Part shown: in pieces, positions 1 to 9,203 of the stretch
Position numbering within the stretch: position 1 is the stretch's first letter
Layout: each line of letters begins with the position of its first letter
Assembly: GCA_016712715.1 (NCBI GenBank)
Contig: JADJQM010000002.1
Location: 806,001-870,000, forward strand
Source: Rhodospirillaceae bacterium
GTDB lineage: Bacteria; Pseudomonadota; Alphaproteobacteria; Dongiales; Dongiaceae
Direction of reading: 5' to 3'
Length of the DNA: 64,000 bases
Position numbers and translations under genes: made by a program
Notes under the pieces: model-generated
Database searches by the model: none
What the model saw: the letters and a program-made list of their open reading frames with translations, nothing else
What the model was told of the DNA's origin: nothing

Positions 1-226
1 TGATCCCGGTCTCCTCAGCGATCTCGCGCTGGACGGCGGCGATTGCGGTTTCACCGGGCTCGATGCTGCCCGTGATCAGTCCCCAGGCACCGCCGGCCAC
101 GTCGCCGGCACGGCGCAAGGCTAGAATGCGCGCCGCCTCGCCCCCCTCTGAACCCAAAGGCCCGGCAAGGATGGCGGCCGCCACGGCGCGGCACCTGATG
201 GGCACGTCGCCATAGCGGCCGCTCAC
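1..226 (-). CDS. NUDIX hydrolase, 3' part cut off by window edge
   Basis: About 75 residues are present and the C-terminus lies outside the window. The Nudix box is complete at the window edge: G-X5-E-X7 followed by REIAEETGI, the Mg-binding and catalytic element for hydrolysing nucleoside-diphosphate-X substrates. The preceding segment (GAWGLITGSIEPGE) is the usual strand before the box. The start is taken as the GTG at 226, only two bases beyond the gltB stop codon, so the gene is very probably co-transcribed with gltB and translationally coupled to it. The substrate cannot be told from this fragment. An ATG at 213 is in another frame and was not used. The family call is firm; the specific function is unknown. 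Confidence 0.8.
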   Translation of the reverse strand, partial: MSGRYGDVPIRCRAVAAAILAGPLGSEGGEAARILALRRAGDVAGGAWGLITGSIEPGETAIAAVQREIAEETGI

Positions 227-228
227 CT

Positions 229-3200
229 CTACTTCGCCTTCTTCGCCGTGGGTTTCGCCGGCTGGTCCGACAGGGGATGGGTGAGCTTGTCCAGCATCTC
301 CTTGGGCGCCACCTGCCAGAAGCGCTTCTTCTCCTCGGCCCAGTCATTGAGGATTCGCCCGGCGAATTTCGACTGCGTTTCAGCCGCATGTTCCTCGATG
401 AGGGATTTGAGATGCGCCTCCCAATAGGCGCTTTCGAGGCGCTGCGACACCGCCGTCTCGCCATTGATGCGCAAGGGGAAGCGGCCGTCCTCGTCATAGA
501 CGAAGGCCATGCCGCCGGACATGCCGGCCGCGAAATTGTCGCCGACCGCCCCCAGGATTACCGCCGTGCCGCCGGTCATGTATTCGCAGCCATTGGAGCC
601 GCAGCCTTCGATGACGACGTCGGCGCCCGAGTTGCGGACCGCGAAGCGCTCGCCGGCCTGGCCCGCGGCGAAGAGCCGCCCGGCCGTGGCGCCGTAGAGC
701 ACCGTGTTGCCGATGATGGTGTTGCGGTTGCTCTCGAGCGGCGAGGAAGGCAAAGGCCGCACCACGATGGTGCCGCCGGACAATCCCTTGCCGACGTAAT
801 CGTTGGCGTCGCCGAACACTTCGAGTTTCAACCCTTGCACCGCAAAGGCGCCGAGTGACTGGCCCGCCGACCCACGCAGGCGCACGGTGAGGTGGTTGGG
901 CTTCAGCCCCATCATGCCGAAGCGCTTGGTGATGTGCGAGGAGAGGCGCGTACCGATGGCACGGAAGGTGTTGCGGATGTTGTATTGTAGCTGCATCTTT
1001 TCGCCGGCCTGGAACAGGGCCGCGGCATCCGTCACCATGCGGGCATCCAGCGTGTCAGGCACCTCGTTGCGGCCTTCCAGCGTGCAATAGCGCGCCTCGT
1101 TGCCAGGATCGGCCTGGGAGAGGATCGGGTTGAGATCCAGATCGTCGAGATCGGCGGCACCGCGGCTGACTTGTTCGATCAACTCCGTGCGGCCGATGAC
1201 GTCGTTCAGGGTCTTGACGCCGAGTTGCGCCAGCACTTCGCGGACTTCCTCGGCAATGAAGCTGAACAAGTTGACGACCTTCTCCGGCGTGCCGGTGAAC
1301 TTCTCGCGCAACGCCTTGTCCTGGGTGCAGACGCCCACGGGACAGGTATTGGAATGGCATTGCCGCACCATGATGCAGCCCATGGCGACCAACGACGCCG
1401 TGCCGATGCCGAACTCCTCGGCGCCGAGGATGGCGGCGATGACCACGTCGCGGCCGGTCTTGATGCCGCCATCGGTCCTGAGCTTCACGCGGTGGCGCAG
1501 GCGATTGAGCGTCAGCACCTGATGCACTTCCGCCAAGCCCATTTCCCAGGGGATGCCGGCATATTTGATGCTGGTATGGGGCGAGGCACCCGTGCCGCCG
1601 ACATGACCGGAAATCAGAATCACATCCGCCTTGGCCTTGGCAACACCCGCCGCGATCGTGCCGATGCCGGACCGCGCCACCAGCTTCACGCAGACCTTGG
1701 CCTCCGGGTTGATCTGCTTGAGATCGTAAATGAGCTGCGCCAGATCCTCGATTGAATAGATGTCGTGGTGCGGCGGCGGCGAAATGAGCGAGACACCGGG
1801 TGTCGCGTGACGCAGCTTGGCGATCTCGACCGTGACCTTGAAGGCCGGCAGCTGGCCGCCTTCGCCGGGCTTGGCACCCTGCGCCACCTTGATCTCGATC
1901 TCGCGGCAATTGACGAGATATTCCGCGGTGACACCAAAGCGCCCGGACGCAATCTGCTTGATCGCGGAATTGGCGTTGTCGCCATTGGGCTGCGGCTTGA
2001 AGCGCAAGGGATCCTCGCCGCCCTCGCCGGAGTCCGACTTTGCGCCGATGCGGTTCATGGCGATGTTGAGCGTGCCGTGGGCCTCCGGCGACAACGCACC
2101 CAGCGACATGCCCGGGGTGACGAAGCGCTTGCGGATCTCGGTGATGCTCTCGACCTCATCGGTCGAGATCGGTGTCGTGCCCGGCACGAAATCGAGGAGA
2201 TCGCGGATGGCGACCGGCGGCAGCTTGGCGACCGCCTCCGAATAGCGCTTGAAGGTCTGGTAGGATTCGGAAGCTACCGCCGTCTGCAGGGTATGAATGA
2301 GCTCCGGCGCCCAGGCATGGGTTTCGCCGGATTTGCGGAATTTGTAGAAGCCGCCCACCGGCAGGGTAACGATGTTCTCGCTCCAGGCGCGCTCATGCAA
2401 TTCGACGACGCGGTGCTGGATGCCGGTCATGCCGATGCCGGAAATGCGGCTCGGCATGGAAGGGAAGTATTCGGCGACGAGGGTGCGCGAAAGGCCGAGC
2501 GCTTCGAAATTGGCGCCACCGCGATAGGAGGAGATGACGGAGATGCCCATCTTCGACATCACCTTGAGCAGACCCTGATCGACCGCATAGCCGAAATTGT
2601 CGAGGCATTGCTCGAGGCTGAGATCGCCGAAGAGGCCGCGGCGGCGGCGATCCTCGATCGCGGCTTCGGCGACATAGGCATTGACGGTGGTGGCGCCGAC
2701 ACCAATCAAGACAGCGAAGTGATGCACATCGAGGCATTCGCCGGAGCGGATGTTGAGGCTGGTGAAGGTGCGGAGCTGCTGGCGCAGCAGATGCACATGC
2801 ACGGCACCTGTCGCGAGGATCGTCGGAATAGCGGCGCGCGTCGCACTCACCTGCTCGTCCGACAGAACCAGATGCATGGCGCCACCACGCACGGCGTCCT
2901 CGGCCTGGCGGCGCACCAGCTGGATCGCCTCGCGCAAAGCGTTGTCACCGCCGTTCACATCGAAGGTGCAATCGATCTCGGCGACGCTCGATCCCATATA
3001 GGCACGCATCGCCTGGAATTCGGCGGTGGTGAGGACGGGGCTATCGAGCTGCAGCAGGCGGCACTGACTCTCATCCTGGTCGAGCACGTTGCCGAGATTG
3101 CCAAGCCGCGTCTTCAAGCTCATCACCCGCTTCTCGCGCAGGCTGTCGATCGGCGGGTTGGTGACCTGGCTGAAATTCTGCCGGAAGAACTGATGAAGGC

Positions 3201-4761
3201 CCCGGTAGCGGTCGGAGAGGACGGCCAGAGGCGTGTCGTCACCCATCGAGACCACGGCTTCCTTGGCCTCCTCGACCATCGGCTGGAGGACCACTTCCAT
3301 GTCTTCCATGGTGAGGCCGGCGGCGACCTGCCGGCGGCGCAGGTAATCCTTCTCGAAGATCGCGGGCTCGCCGCGTGTCTTCTTGATGAGGTCGTCGATG
3401 ACGGTGATGTTCTTGACCCAGCCGGAGAAGTCGGCGGTCGCGGCCAGCTTGTCGAGGATCGCATTGTTGTCGTAGAGCTTGCCCTCGGCCAGATCGAGCG
3501 CCAGCATCTGCCCCGGCCCGAGGCGGCCCTTGGTCTTCAACCGCGTCTCGTCCAATCGCACCATGCCGGTTTCCGAGCCGGCAACCAGGATGCCGTCCTC
3601 GGTGATGGCATAGCGGAGCGGCCGCAGGCCGTTCCGGTCGAGACCGGCCACGACCCAATGGCCAGCGAAGCCGCAGATGGCGGCGGGCCCGTCCCAGGGT
3701 TCCATGACCGAATTGCAGTAGCTGAACATGTCCTTGATGTTCTGCGGCATGGTCACGCGCCCGTCCCAGACATCTGGGATGAGCAGGCTTTTCACCATCG
3801 GCAGCGGCCGATCCTCGGTGGTCAGGATCTCGAACACATTGTCGAGCTGCGCCGAATCCGAGCCGCCGGCCTGGATCACGGGTTTGAGATCGCTCATGCG
3901 GTCGCCATAGACGCTGGAATAGAGCCGCGTCTCATGGGCACTCATCCAGTTGACATTGCCCTTCAGCGTATTGATCTCGCCATTATGGGCGATGACGCGG
4001 AAGGGCTGGGCGAGGCTCCAGGTCGGAAAAGTGTTGGTCGAATAGCGCTGGTGATAAATGGCGAAGTTGGAGACGAAGCGCTCGTCGAGGAGATCGGGAT
4101 AGAAGGAGGTCAGCTGTTCGGCCAGGAACATACCCTTGTAGATGATCGAGCGGCAGGAGAGGGAGCAGATATAAAGCTCGCTCACCTGGGCCGCGATGGC
4201 GGCGCGCTCGATGCGGCGGCGGATGACATAAAGATCGGTCTCGAAATCCTCTTCAGAGACACCCTTCGCGTTGGCGATCATGATCTGCTCGATCTCGGGC
4301 CGCGTCGCATTGGCCTTCTCGCCGATGATGCTGATATCGATCGGCACCTGGCGCCAGCCATAGATCGTGTAGCCGGCGTTGAGGATTTCCTGCTCGACAA
4401 TGACGCGGCAGCTCTCCTGCTTGCCGAGATCATTGCGCGGCAGGAAGATCTGGCCGACCGCGAACTTGCCTGCCTGCAGGGTCTGCCCGGCGCGGCGGAT
4501 GAAATCCTCGAAGAAGGCGTGCGGAATCTGCACATGGATGCCGGCGCCATCGCCGGTCTTGCCATCGGCATCGACCGCTCCCCGGTGCCACACGGCCTTC
4601 AGGGCTTCGACACCCATCAGCACAACTTCGCGGCGCGGCTTGCCGTCGATGGCGGCAATGAGACCCACACCACAGGCATCGCCTTCATCGGCCGGGTCAT
4701 ACATGCCGGTCGCGGCAAGGTGGGCTGCGTTCTTGCGGAACATCTCGATTTCGTCGGACAT
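229..4761 (-). CDS. gltB: Glutamate synthase (NADPH) large subunit
   Basis: The 1510-residue alpha subunit of NADPH-GOGAT makes two glutamates from glutamine and 2-oxoglutarate with electrons passed from GltD. The N-terminus carries a short propeptide ending before Cys30 (DACGVG), the class II glutaminase nucleophile. A central linker domain is followed by the FMN-binding synthase barrel (SGEGGEDP, SGHVGGTGASP). The 3Fe-4S cysteines lie in CIMVRQCHSNTCPVGVC. The C-terminal part is the glycine-rich beta-helix (GSNGCEYMTGGTAVILG). Length and domain order match full-length bacterial GltB. It lies 11 bases after gltD in the same direction, forming a gltD-gltB-nudix operon with gltD first. No disrupted region was seen. 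Confidence 0.98.
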   Translation of the reverse strand: MSDEIEMFRKNAAHLAATGMYDPADEGDACGVGLIAAIDGKPRREVVLMGVEALKAVWHRGAVDADGKTGDGAGIHVQIPHAFFEDFIRRAGQTLQAGKFAVGQIFLPRNDLGKQESCRVIVEQEILNAGYTIYGWRQVPIDISIIGEKANATRPEIEQIMIANAKGVSEEDFETDLYVIRRRIERAAIAAQVSELYICSLSCRSIIYKGMFLAEQLTSFYPDLLDERFVSNFAIYHQRYSTNTFPTWSLAQPFRVIAHNGEINTLKGNVNWMSAHETRLYSSVYGDRMSDLKPVIQAGGSDSAQLDNVFEILTTEDRPLPMVKSLLIPDVWDGRVTMPQNIKDMFSYCNSVMEPWDGPAAICGFAGHWVVAGLDRNGLRPLRYAITEDGILVAGSETGMVRLDETRLKTKGRLGPGQMLALDLAEGKLYDNNAILDKLAATADFSGWVKNITVIDDLIKKTRGEPAIFEKDYLRRRQVAAGLTMEDMEVVLQPMVEEAKEAVVSMGDDTPLAVLSDRYRGLHQFFRQNFSQVTNPPIDSLREKRVMSLKTRLGNLGNVLDQDESQCRLLQLDSPVLTTAEFQAMRAYMGSSVAEIDCTFDVNGGDNALREAIQLVRRQAEDAVRGGAMHLVLSDEQVSATRAAIPTILATGAVHVHLLRQQLRTFTSLNIRSGECLDVHHFAVLIGVGATTVNAYVAEAAIEDRRRRGLFGDLSLEQCLDNFGYAVDQGLLKVMSKMGISVISSYRGGANFEALGLSRTLVAEYFPSMPSRISGIGMTGIQHRVVELHERAWSENIVTLPVGGFYKFRKSGETHAWAPELIHTLQTAVASESYQTFKRYSEAVAKLPPVAIRDLLDFVPGTTPISTDEVESITEIRKRFVTPGMSLGALSPEAHGTLNIAMNRIGAKSDSGEGGEDPLRFKPQPNGDNANSAIKQIASGRFGVTAEYLVNCREIEIKVAQGAKPGEGGQLPAFKVTVEIAKLRHATPGVSLISPPPHHDIYSIEDLAQLIYDLKQINPEAKVCVKLVARSGIGTIAAGVAKAKADVILISGHVGGTGASPHTSIKYAGIPWEMGLAEVHQVLTLNRLRHRVKLRTDGGIKTGRDVVIAAILGAEEFGIGTASLVAMGCIMVRQCHSNTCPVGVCTQDKALREKFTGTPEKVVNLFSFIAEEVREVLAQLGVKTLNDVIGRTELIEQVSRGAADLDDLDLNPILSQADPGNEARYCTLEGRNEVPDTLDARMVTDAAALFQAGEKMQLQYNIRNTFRAIGTRLSSHITKRFGMMGLKPNHLTVRLRGSAGQSLGAFAVQGLKLEVFGDANDYVGKGLSGGTIVVRPLPSSPLESNRNTIIGNTVLYGATAGRLFAAGQAGERFAVRNSGADVVIEGCGSNGCEYMTGGTAVILGAVGDNFAAGMSGGMAFVYDEDGRFPLRINGETAVSQRLESAYWEAHLKSLIEEHAAETQSKFAGRILNDWAEEKKRFWQVAPKEMLDKLTHPLSDQPAKPTAKKAK

Positions 4762-4772
4762 GAAGCTGCTCC

Positions 4773-6212
4773 TTATTCCGCCGCGACTTTGCGCGTGTTT
4801 TCCTTAAGGTACGCGTCGATCCCGGCGGCGGCATCGCGGCCGTCGCGGATCGCCCAGACCACCAATGACGCCCCGCGCACGATGTCGCCCGCCGCGAACA
4901 CGCCGGGAATGGTGGTGGTGAGGTTGCGCCAGTTGACGCGCACCGTGCTGGCCTTGGTGATCGACAAGGCCGGCGCCTTCAGGCGCTGCGGCAGATCTTC
5001 AGGCTCGAAGCCCAGCGCCTTGATGACGATGTCGGCCGGAAGGTCGAACGCCGATCCCTCGATGACGCGCGGCGTCTGGCGGCCGGTCGCATCGACCATG
5101 CCGAGATGGATGCGTTCGGCGCGGACCGCGCGCACATAGCCGTTATCATCGTCGAGGAAGGCCGAGGGCGAGGATTGCCAGATGAACTCGACGCCTTCCT
5201 CCTCGGCATTCTGCACCTCGCGCTGCGAGCCCGGCATGTTGGCGCGGTCGCGGCGATAGAGGCATTTCACGGATTTCGCCCCCTGGCGGATGGCGGTGCG
5301 CACGCAATCCATGGCGGTGTCGCCGCCGCCGATGACGACGATATTTTTGCCCTTGGCATTGAGTTCGCCATTGGCGATCTCGACCACCTTGTCGCCGAGG
5401 CCGTCGCGGTTGGCGGCGGTGAGATATTGCAGGGCGGGGACGATGCCTTTCGACCCCGAGCCGGGGGCCAGATCGCGCGCCTTGTAGACGCCGGTCGCAA
5501 TGAGGACCGCGTCGTGGCGCTGCCTGAGATCATCCAGGCTGATATCGCGGCCAATCTCGACATTCAGTTCGAACTTGATGCCGGATTGGCGCAGCAGCTT
5601 CTCGCGCCGCGCCACCACCTGCTTGTCGAGCTTGAAGTTGGGAATGCCGTAAATGAGGAGGCCGCCGACGCGGTCATACCGGTCATAGATGGTGACCTGA
5701 TAGCCCTTGCGGCGCAGTGCCTCGCCAGCCGCCAATCCGGCCGGCCCCGCGCCGATGATGCCGACGCTCTGCGCCAGTTCGTGGACCGGCTTTACCGGCT
5801 GGACCCAGCCCTTTTCAAAGGCTGTGTCGGTGACATGGCGTTCGATGGCGCCGATGGTGACGGTGCCGTGGCCGGCCTGCTCGATGACGCAGTTCCCTTC
5901 GCACAGGCGGTCCTGGGGGCAGATGCGGCCGCAGATCTCGGGGAAGGTGTTGGTGGCGGCCGAGATCTCGTAGGCCTCCTCCAGCCGGCCCTCGGCCGTC
6001 AGCTTCAGCCAGTCGGGGATGTTGTTGTTGAGCGGGCAATGCACCTGGCAGAAGGGCACGCCGCATTGCGAGCAGCGGCTGGCCTGGACCTGGGCGGATT
6101 TGGCGGCGAAATCGGCATAGATCTCGCCGAAATCGTCGCGGCGATCGCTGGCGGAGCGCTTGTCGGGCATCGACCGGTTGATCGACACGAATTTCAGCAG
6201 CTTTTCCGCCAT
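4773..6212 (-). CDS. gltD: Glutamate synthase (NADPH) small subunit
   Basis: The 479-residue beta subunit of GOGAT takes electrons from NADPH through FAD and passes them by iron-sulfur clusters to the large subunit. Cysteine clusters are visible at CSQCGVPFCQVHCP (residues about 45-60) and CGRICPQDRLCEGNC (about 95-110). The FAD dinucleotide fold follows (GIIGAGPAGLAAGEAL, about 150) and then the NADPH site (VVIGGGDTAMDCVR, about 295). The C-terminal GVFAAGDIVRGASLVVWAI is the second FAD-contact motif. It is the first gene of the minus-strand gltD-gltB-nudix operon, and its start at 6212 faces a 345-base non-coding gap shared with divergent uppP. Confidence 0.98.
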   Translation of the reverse strand: MAEKLLKFVSINRSMPDKRSASDRRDDFGEIYADFAAKSAQVQASRCSQCGVPFCQVHCPLNNNIPDWLKLTAEGRLEEAYEISAATNTFPEICGRICPQDRLCEGNCVIEQAGHGTVTIGAIERHVTDTAFEKGWVQPVKPVHELAQSVGIIGAGPAGLAAGEALRRKGYQVTIYDRYDRVGGLLIYGIPNFKLDKQVVARREKLLRQSGIKFELNVEIGRDISLDDLRQRHDAVLIATGVYKARDLAPGSGSKGIVPALQYLTAANRDGLGDKVVEIANGELNAKGKNIVVIGGGDTAMDCVRTAIRQGAKSVKCLYRRDRANMPGSQREVQNAEEEGVEFIWQSSPSAFLDDDNGYVRAVRAERIHLGMVDATGRQTPRVIEGSAFDLPADIVIKALGFEPEDLPQRLKAPALSITKASTVRVNWRNLTTTIPGVFAAGDIVRGASLVVWAIRDGRDAAAGIDAYLKENTRKVAAE

Positions 6213-6325
6213 GGCATTCCCTCGCTTTGGCTCATTCGACAGGCTTGGTCCCGGCCTTCTGAGGCGGCCGGGCGGGAAACAATATCAGCCAGATTTGTCA
6301 GAGCAATGACGAAATGACGAATAAG

Positions 6326-6354
6326 GACATATCTACTGACTTATTTTTTGTCCA
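6326..6354 (-). promoter_or_regulatory. Candidate sigma-70 promoter for gltDB
   Basis: On the minus strand TGGACA (6354-6349) and TATGTC (6331-6326) are separated by 17 bases. This would give a leader of roughly 110 bases before gltD. The leader also holds a perfect seven-base inverted repeat CCCGGCC/GGCCGGG (6250-6256 with 6266-6272). The placement is inferred from consensus only. The rest of the 6213-6557 gap shows no gene; a clear promoter for uppP on the other strand was not recognised. Confidence 0.4.
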
Positions 6355-6557
6355 GAAGGTCAAATTCAAGGGTCGTCCGAGCATTCTCCGGGGACGCCTC
6401 GAAGAAATAGTGCCGAAAAGGGACTAATTATCCAATCGGCAGGATTCGGGTCACGTGCTATAAGCCAACGCACTGATTCTGCTGATAGTCTTGCAAGCAA
6501 AGCGGCGCGTGGGGCGATTGACCGTCCCGACGCCCGCCCGGTGGGGATTGCTGTAGC

Positions 6558-7376
6558 GTGCCCAATATCGACATCCTGGTCCTGGCGGTGGTGCAAGGCA
6601 TCACCGAATTCCTGCCCATTTCCTCCTCCGGCCACCTCATCCTGGTGCCGAAATTGTTCTGCTGGACGGATCAGGGCCTGACCCTGGATGTGGCGGCCCA
6701 TGTCGGGACCCTGCTTGCCGTGCTGGCCTATTTCTGGCGCGACGTCGCCAACATGACGGGCGGCCTGGTGAAGATCGCGCAGGGCAAGCGCGACAACCGG
6801 GCGCGGCTGATCTGGCTGCTGCTGGTGGCCTCGGTGCCGGCGCTGGCGATCGGCTTCATGCTGGACCGCTGGGCGGGCGACGCCCTGCGCGATTACCGCA
6901 TCATTGCTGGAACCCTCATCGGCTTCGGCATCCTGCTCTATGTCGCCGATCGCATGGGCCTCACCGTGCGGCGCATCGAGCACATGACCGCCGGTTCCGC
7001 GCTGGCCATCGGCTTCTTCCAATGCCTCGCCTTCATTCCCGGCACCAGCCGGTCCGGCATCACCATGACCATGGCGCGGTTGCTCGGCTATGAGCGCCAG
7101 GAAGCGGCGCGCTTCTCCTTCCTGCTGTCGATCCCGACCATTGCCGCGGCCGGGATCTGGAAGAGCATCCAGCTCTACCAGTCGGGCGATTATGCCGATG
7201 TGGAACGCGCCCTGATGATGGTGGCCTTCTCCGCCGTCACCGGCTTCTTCGCCATCGCCTTCATGATGTACTGGCTGCGCCGCGCAAGCTTCGCGCCCGT
7301 CGTGATCTACCGGATCATTCTCGGCTGCGTGCTGCTCTATGGCATCTATACCGGCTGGTCGGGCGAATGCCTCTGA
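6558..7376 (+). CDS. uppP: Undecaprenyl-diphosphate phosphatase (BacA/UppP)
   Basis: This 272-residue polytopic inner-membrane enzyme dephosphorylates undecaprenyl diphosphate to recycle the lipid carrier for peptidoglycan and surface polysaccharide synthesis. Both family signatures are present: EFLPISSSGHLIL near residue 17 and PGTSRSGITM near residue 160, containing the catalytic Glu/Ser/Arg residues. The length is typical. The start is a GTG at 6558 (V-P-N-I-D-I). Its stop overlaps the first codons of the downstream membrane glycosyltransferase by ten bases, so the two genes are probably coupled and may serve the same polyprenyl-linked glycan pathway. Confidence 0.96.
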   Translation: MPNIDILVLAVVQGITEFLPISSSGHLILVPKLFCWTDQGLTLDVAAHVGTLLAVLAYFWRDVANMTGGLVKIAQGKRDNRARLIWLLLVASVPALAIGFMLDRWAGDALRDYRIIAGTLIGFGILLYVADRMGLTVRRIEHMTAGSALAIGFFQCLAFIPGTSRSGITMTMARLLGYERQEAARFSFLLSIPTIAAAGIWKSIQLYQSGDYADVERALMMVAFSAVTGFFAIAFMMYWLRRASFAPVVIYRIILGCVLLYGIYTGWSGECL

Positions 7377-8597
7377 CGGCGGATCAATCTCCGTCGCCAC
7401 TCAAGGGCCGGATCGGAACCGGCCCCCTCATCTTCGCAAATGTCATGGTCATGCTCGCGGTCGTGGCGCAGTGGGTGCACGCCGCCATCACCGGCGACCT
7501 CGGCTTTCGCGGCCATGTGATCGGCCTCGACTTTGTCAACACCTGGACCGGCGCGCGCCTGGCGCTCAGTGGCGACGTCACGGCCCTGTTCGATTTCGCC
7601 GCCTATGACGCCTTGCTGCAGAGCGAGTTCGGCGCCGGCTTCCCGGGCCATATGTGGTCCTATCCACCGCATCTTCTGCCGCTGATCATGCCGCTGGGCG
7701 GGCTCGGCTATGTGCCGGCCTATATTCTCTGGTGCGCGATCACGACGCTCATCTTCCTGTGGGGCGCGCGTGCCATCGGCTTTCGCGGTCCTGAGCTGCT
7801 GCTGCTGGCCACATCACCGGCCCTCGCCATGAACATCGTCGTCGGGCAGACGGGCGCGCTCACCGCCGGGCTGCTGATGGGGGCGCTGGGCTTTATCGGC
7901 CGGCAGCCGATCGTGGCGGGCGTGTCGGCGGCACTCCTCACCGTCAAGCCGCAATTCGGCCTGCTCATTCCGATCGTGCTGCTGCTGCGGAGGAACTTCA
8001 CCATCATCGTTGTGGCGGCGCTCACGACGGCTGCACTCGTGGCGCTCACCGTGCTGTTGCTGGGCTGGTCACCTTGGCGGGGTTTCATCGACGTGACTAC
8101 GCCCGCCATGCGCGAGGTGATGATGTCGGGCGACCTGCCGGCCGCCAGCGTCATGCGACCGAACTGGGCGAGCGCGCTCCAGTTGCTGCAGGTGCCGACA
8201 CAGGTCGCGTTTGCTATTCAGTCGGCAATCTCGCTGGTACTCGTGGGATTGTGGCTGTGGCTCTTCTGGCCTAGTCGCAATTCACCGCAGCCGCTGAGCC
8301 ACGACCGAGCGCGTCTTGCGCTGCTGCTGCTGGTGAGCGTGCTGGCGACACCCTACATCCATAATTACGACCTCGTCATCGTGGCGCCGGTGATCCTGTG
8401 GTGCTGGCGCGATCCGGAAAATTCTGGGTGTCATGCCCGGACCGTTGCGCAGGCTCCTGCTGATCTTCGCGTGGATCCTGCCCTGGGCGATGATCCCCTT
8501 GCATCAGGGCCGCATCATCCTGGCGCCGTTCCTGCTGACAGCCCTTGCCTTGCTGCTGATCTGGGCGATCTGGCGCCGACAGGCTGCCCAGAAATAG
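7367..8597 (+). CDS. GT87/DUF2029-type membrane glycosyltransferase, frameshifted near 8418
   Basis: This polytopic membrane protein resembles the GT87 (DUF2029) polyprenol-phosphate-dependent mannosyltransferase family. It has an N-terminal segment GLDFVNTWTGARLALSGD and repeated hydrophobic helices with VKPQFGLL and ATPYIHNYDL motifs. The opening frame runs into non-membrane sequence after VILWCWRDPE, while the next frame continues with a natural ending (ILGVMPGPLRRLLLIFAWIL, two more helices and a TAG at 8595). Removing one A from the AAAA run at 8418-8421 joins them into about 409 residues. Read without this correction, the frame runs on to 8869 with no family likeness. Either a sequencing indel or a real null mutation explains it. 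The ATG at 7367 overlaps the end of uppP. Confidence 0.8.
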
Positions 8598-8807
8598 TTT
8601 CGAACCAAAAGCAGGGCGACCGCGACAGACGATCCGGCAGCCGATTCCGGCCGGCCGTCCCCTGTGCCAGGGCGGCTGCCTCGGGCGTCGCAGCCGGATC
8701 CCCAAGGTCCGGTGGCGGCGTCCGATTGGTATTGCTCGAAATAGATGTTCACGACATGATGCGACCGAAAAGATCACTCTGCGTGGGATCATGTTTCGGT
8801 GGGGTCG

Positions 8808-9203
8808 ATGGAAAAGCAATCTGTAGCGGCCGCTGGGCGCCGTGGATTTCCGCCTTTTGGAAAGCTTGATTGGATCGTCAGCCGAGGAATGCTCGGCTGG
8901 GGCACCGGGACCGCACTCTTTACCTTGCTTTGGAAGATTTATGATGGCCAACCGCTGACGTTTGAGAACGCGGCAGTGATTGCAGCAATCAATGTTCTTC
9001 TTGGCGGTCCGCTTTTCGGGTTTACGATGTGGCGGTTCATGGGGCGCCGGTCCGGTGGCGACAGCGGACATGCTGACAATACCCACATGCCCGAACTTCT
9101 GCTGACAAACGTGGTTTCCGCAGGTGCTGCGACCGGATTCTCGCGACTGGGCGGCGGCACCCGGACAGGAGCTATTGTGCAGCGCGCTTCGCGTCGCGAA
9201 TGA
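8808..9203 (+). CDS. Small putative membrane protein, unknown function
   Basis: About 131 residues, not recognised as a named family. Two hydrophobic stretches are visible (MLGWGTGTALFTLLWKIY and AAVIAAINVLLGGPLFGFTM) separated by a short polar loop, followed by a basic MWRFMGRR and a low-complexity tail. This suggests a two-helix inner-membrane protein. The start is uncertain: the ATG at 8808 and a GTG three codons upstream are both possible, and no strong ribosome binding site is seen. The last 32 bases overlap the convergent amidotransferase gene. The 210 bases before it show no convincing gene. The tail after GGDSGHADN may be unconserved. Confidence 0.5.
   Translation: MEKQSVAAAGRRGFPPFGKLDWIVSRGMLGWGTGTALFTLLWKIYDGQPLTFENAAVIAAINVLLGGPLFGFTMWRFMGRRSGGDSGHADNTHMPELLLTNVVSAGAATGFSRLGGGTRTGAIVQRASRRE

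Noticed and set aside
1765..5139. A very long plus-strand open frame of over 1100 codons opposite gltB and gltD.
   Set aside because: It is the antisense shadow of two clearly real genes; its composition is Asp/Gly/Ala/Leu/Arg-rich with no family signature, as expected in GC-rich DNA.
6275..6300. A sigma-54 promoter upstream of gltD (TGGC followed by TTGT on the minus strand).
   Set aside because: The GG and GC dinucleotides are not at the required 10-base separation and the -12 GC is absent.
8376..9086. A 236-codon minus-strand frame opposite the glycosyltransferase end and the small membrane gene.
   Set aside because: Arg/Pro-rich, no motif, and it opposes the natural C-terminal helices of the glycosyltransferase.
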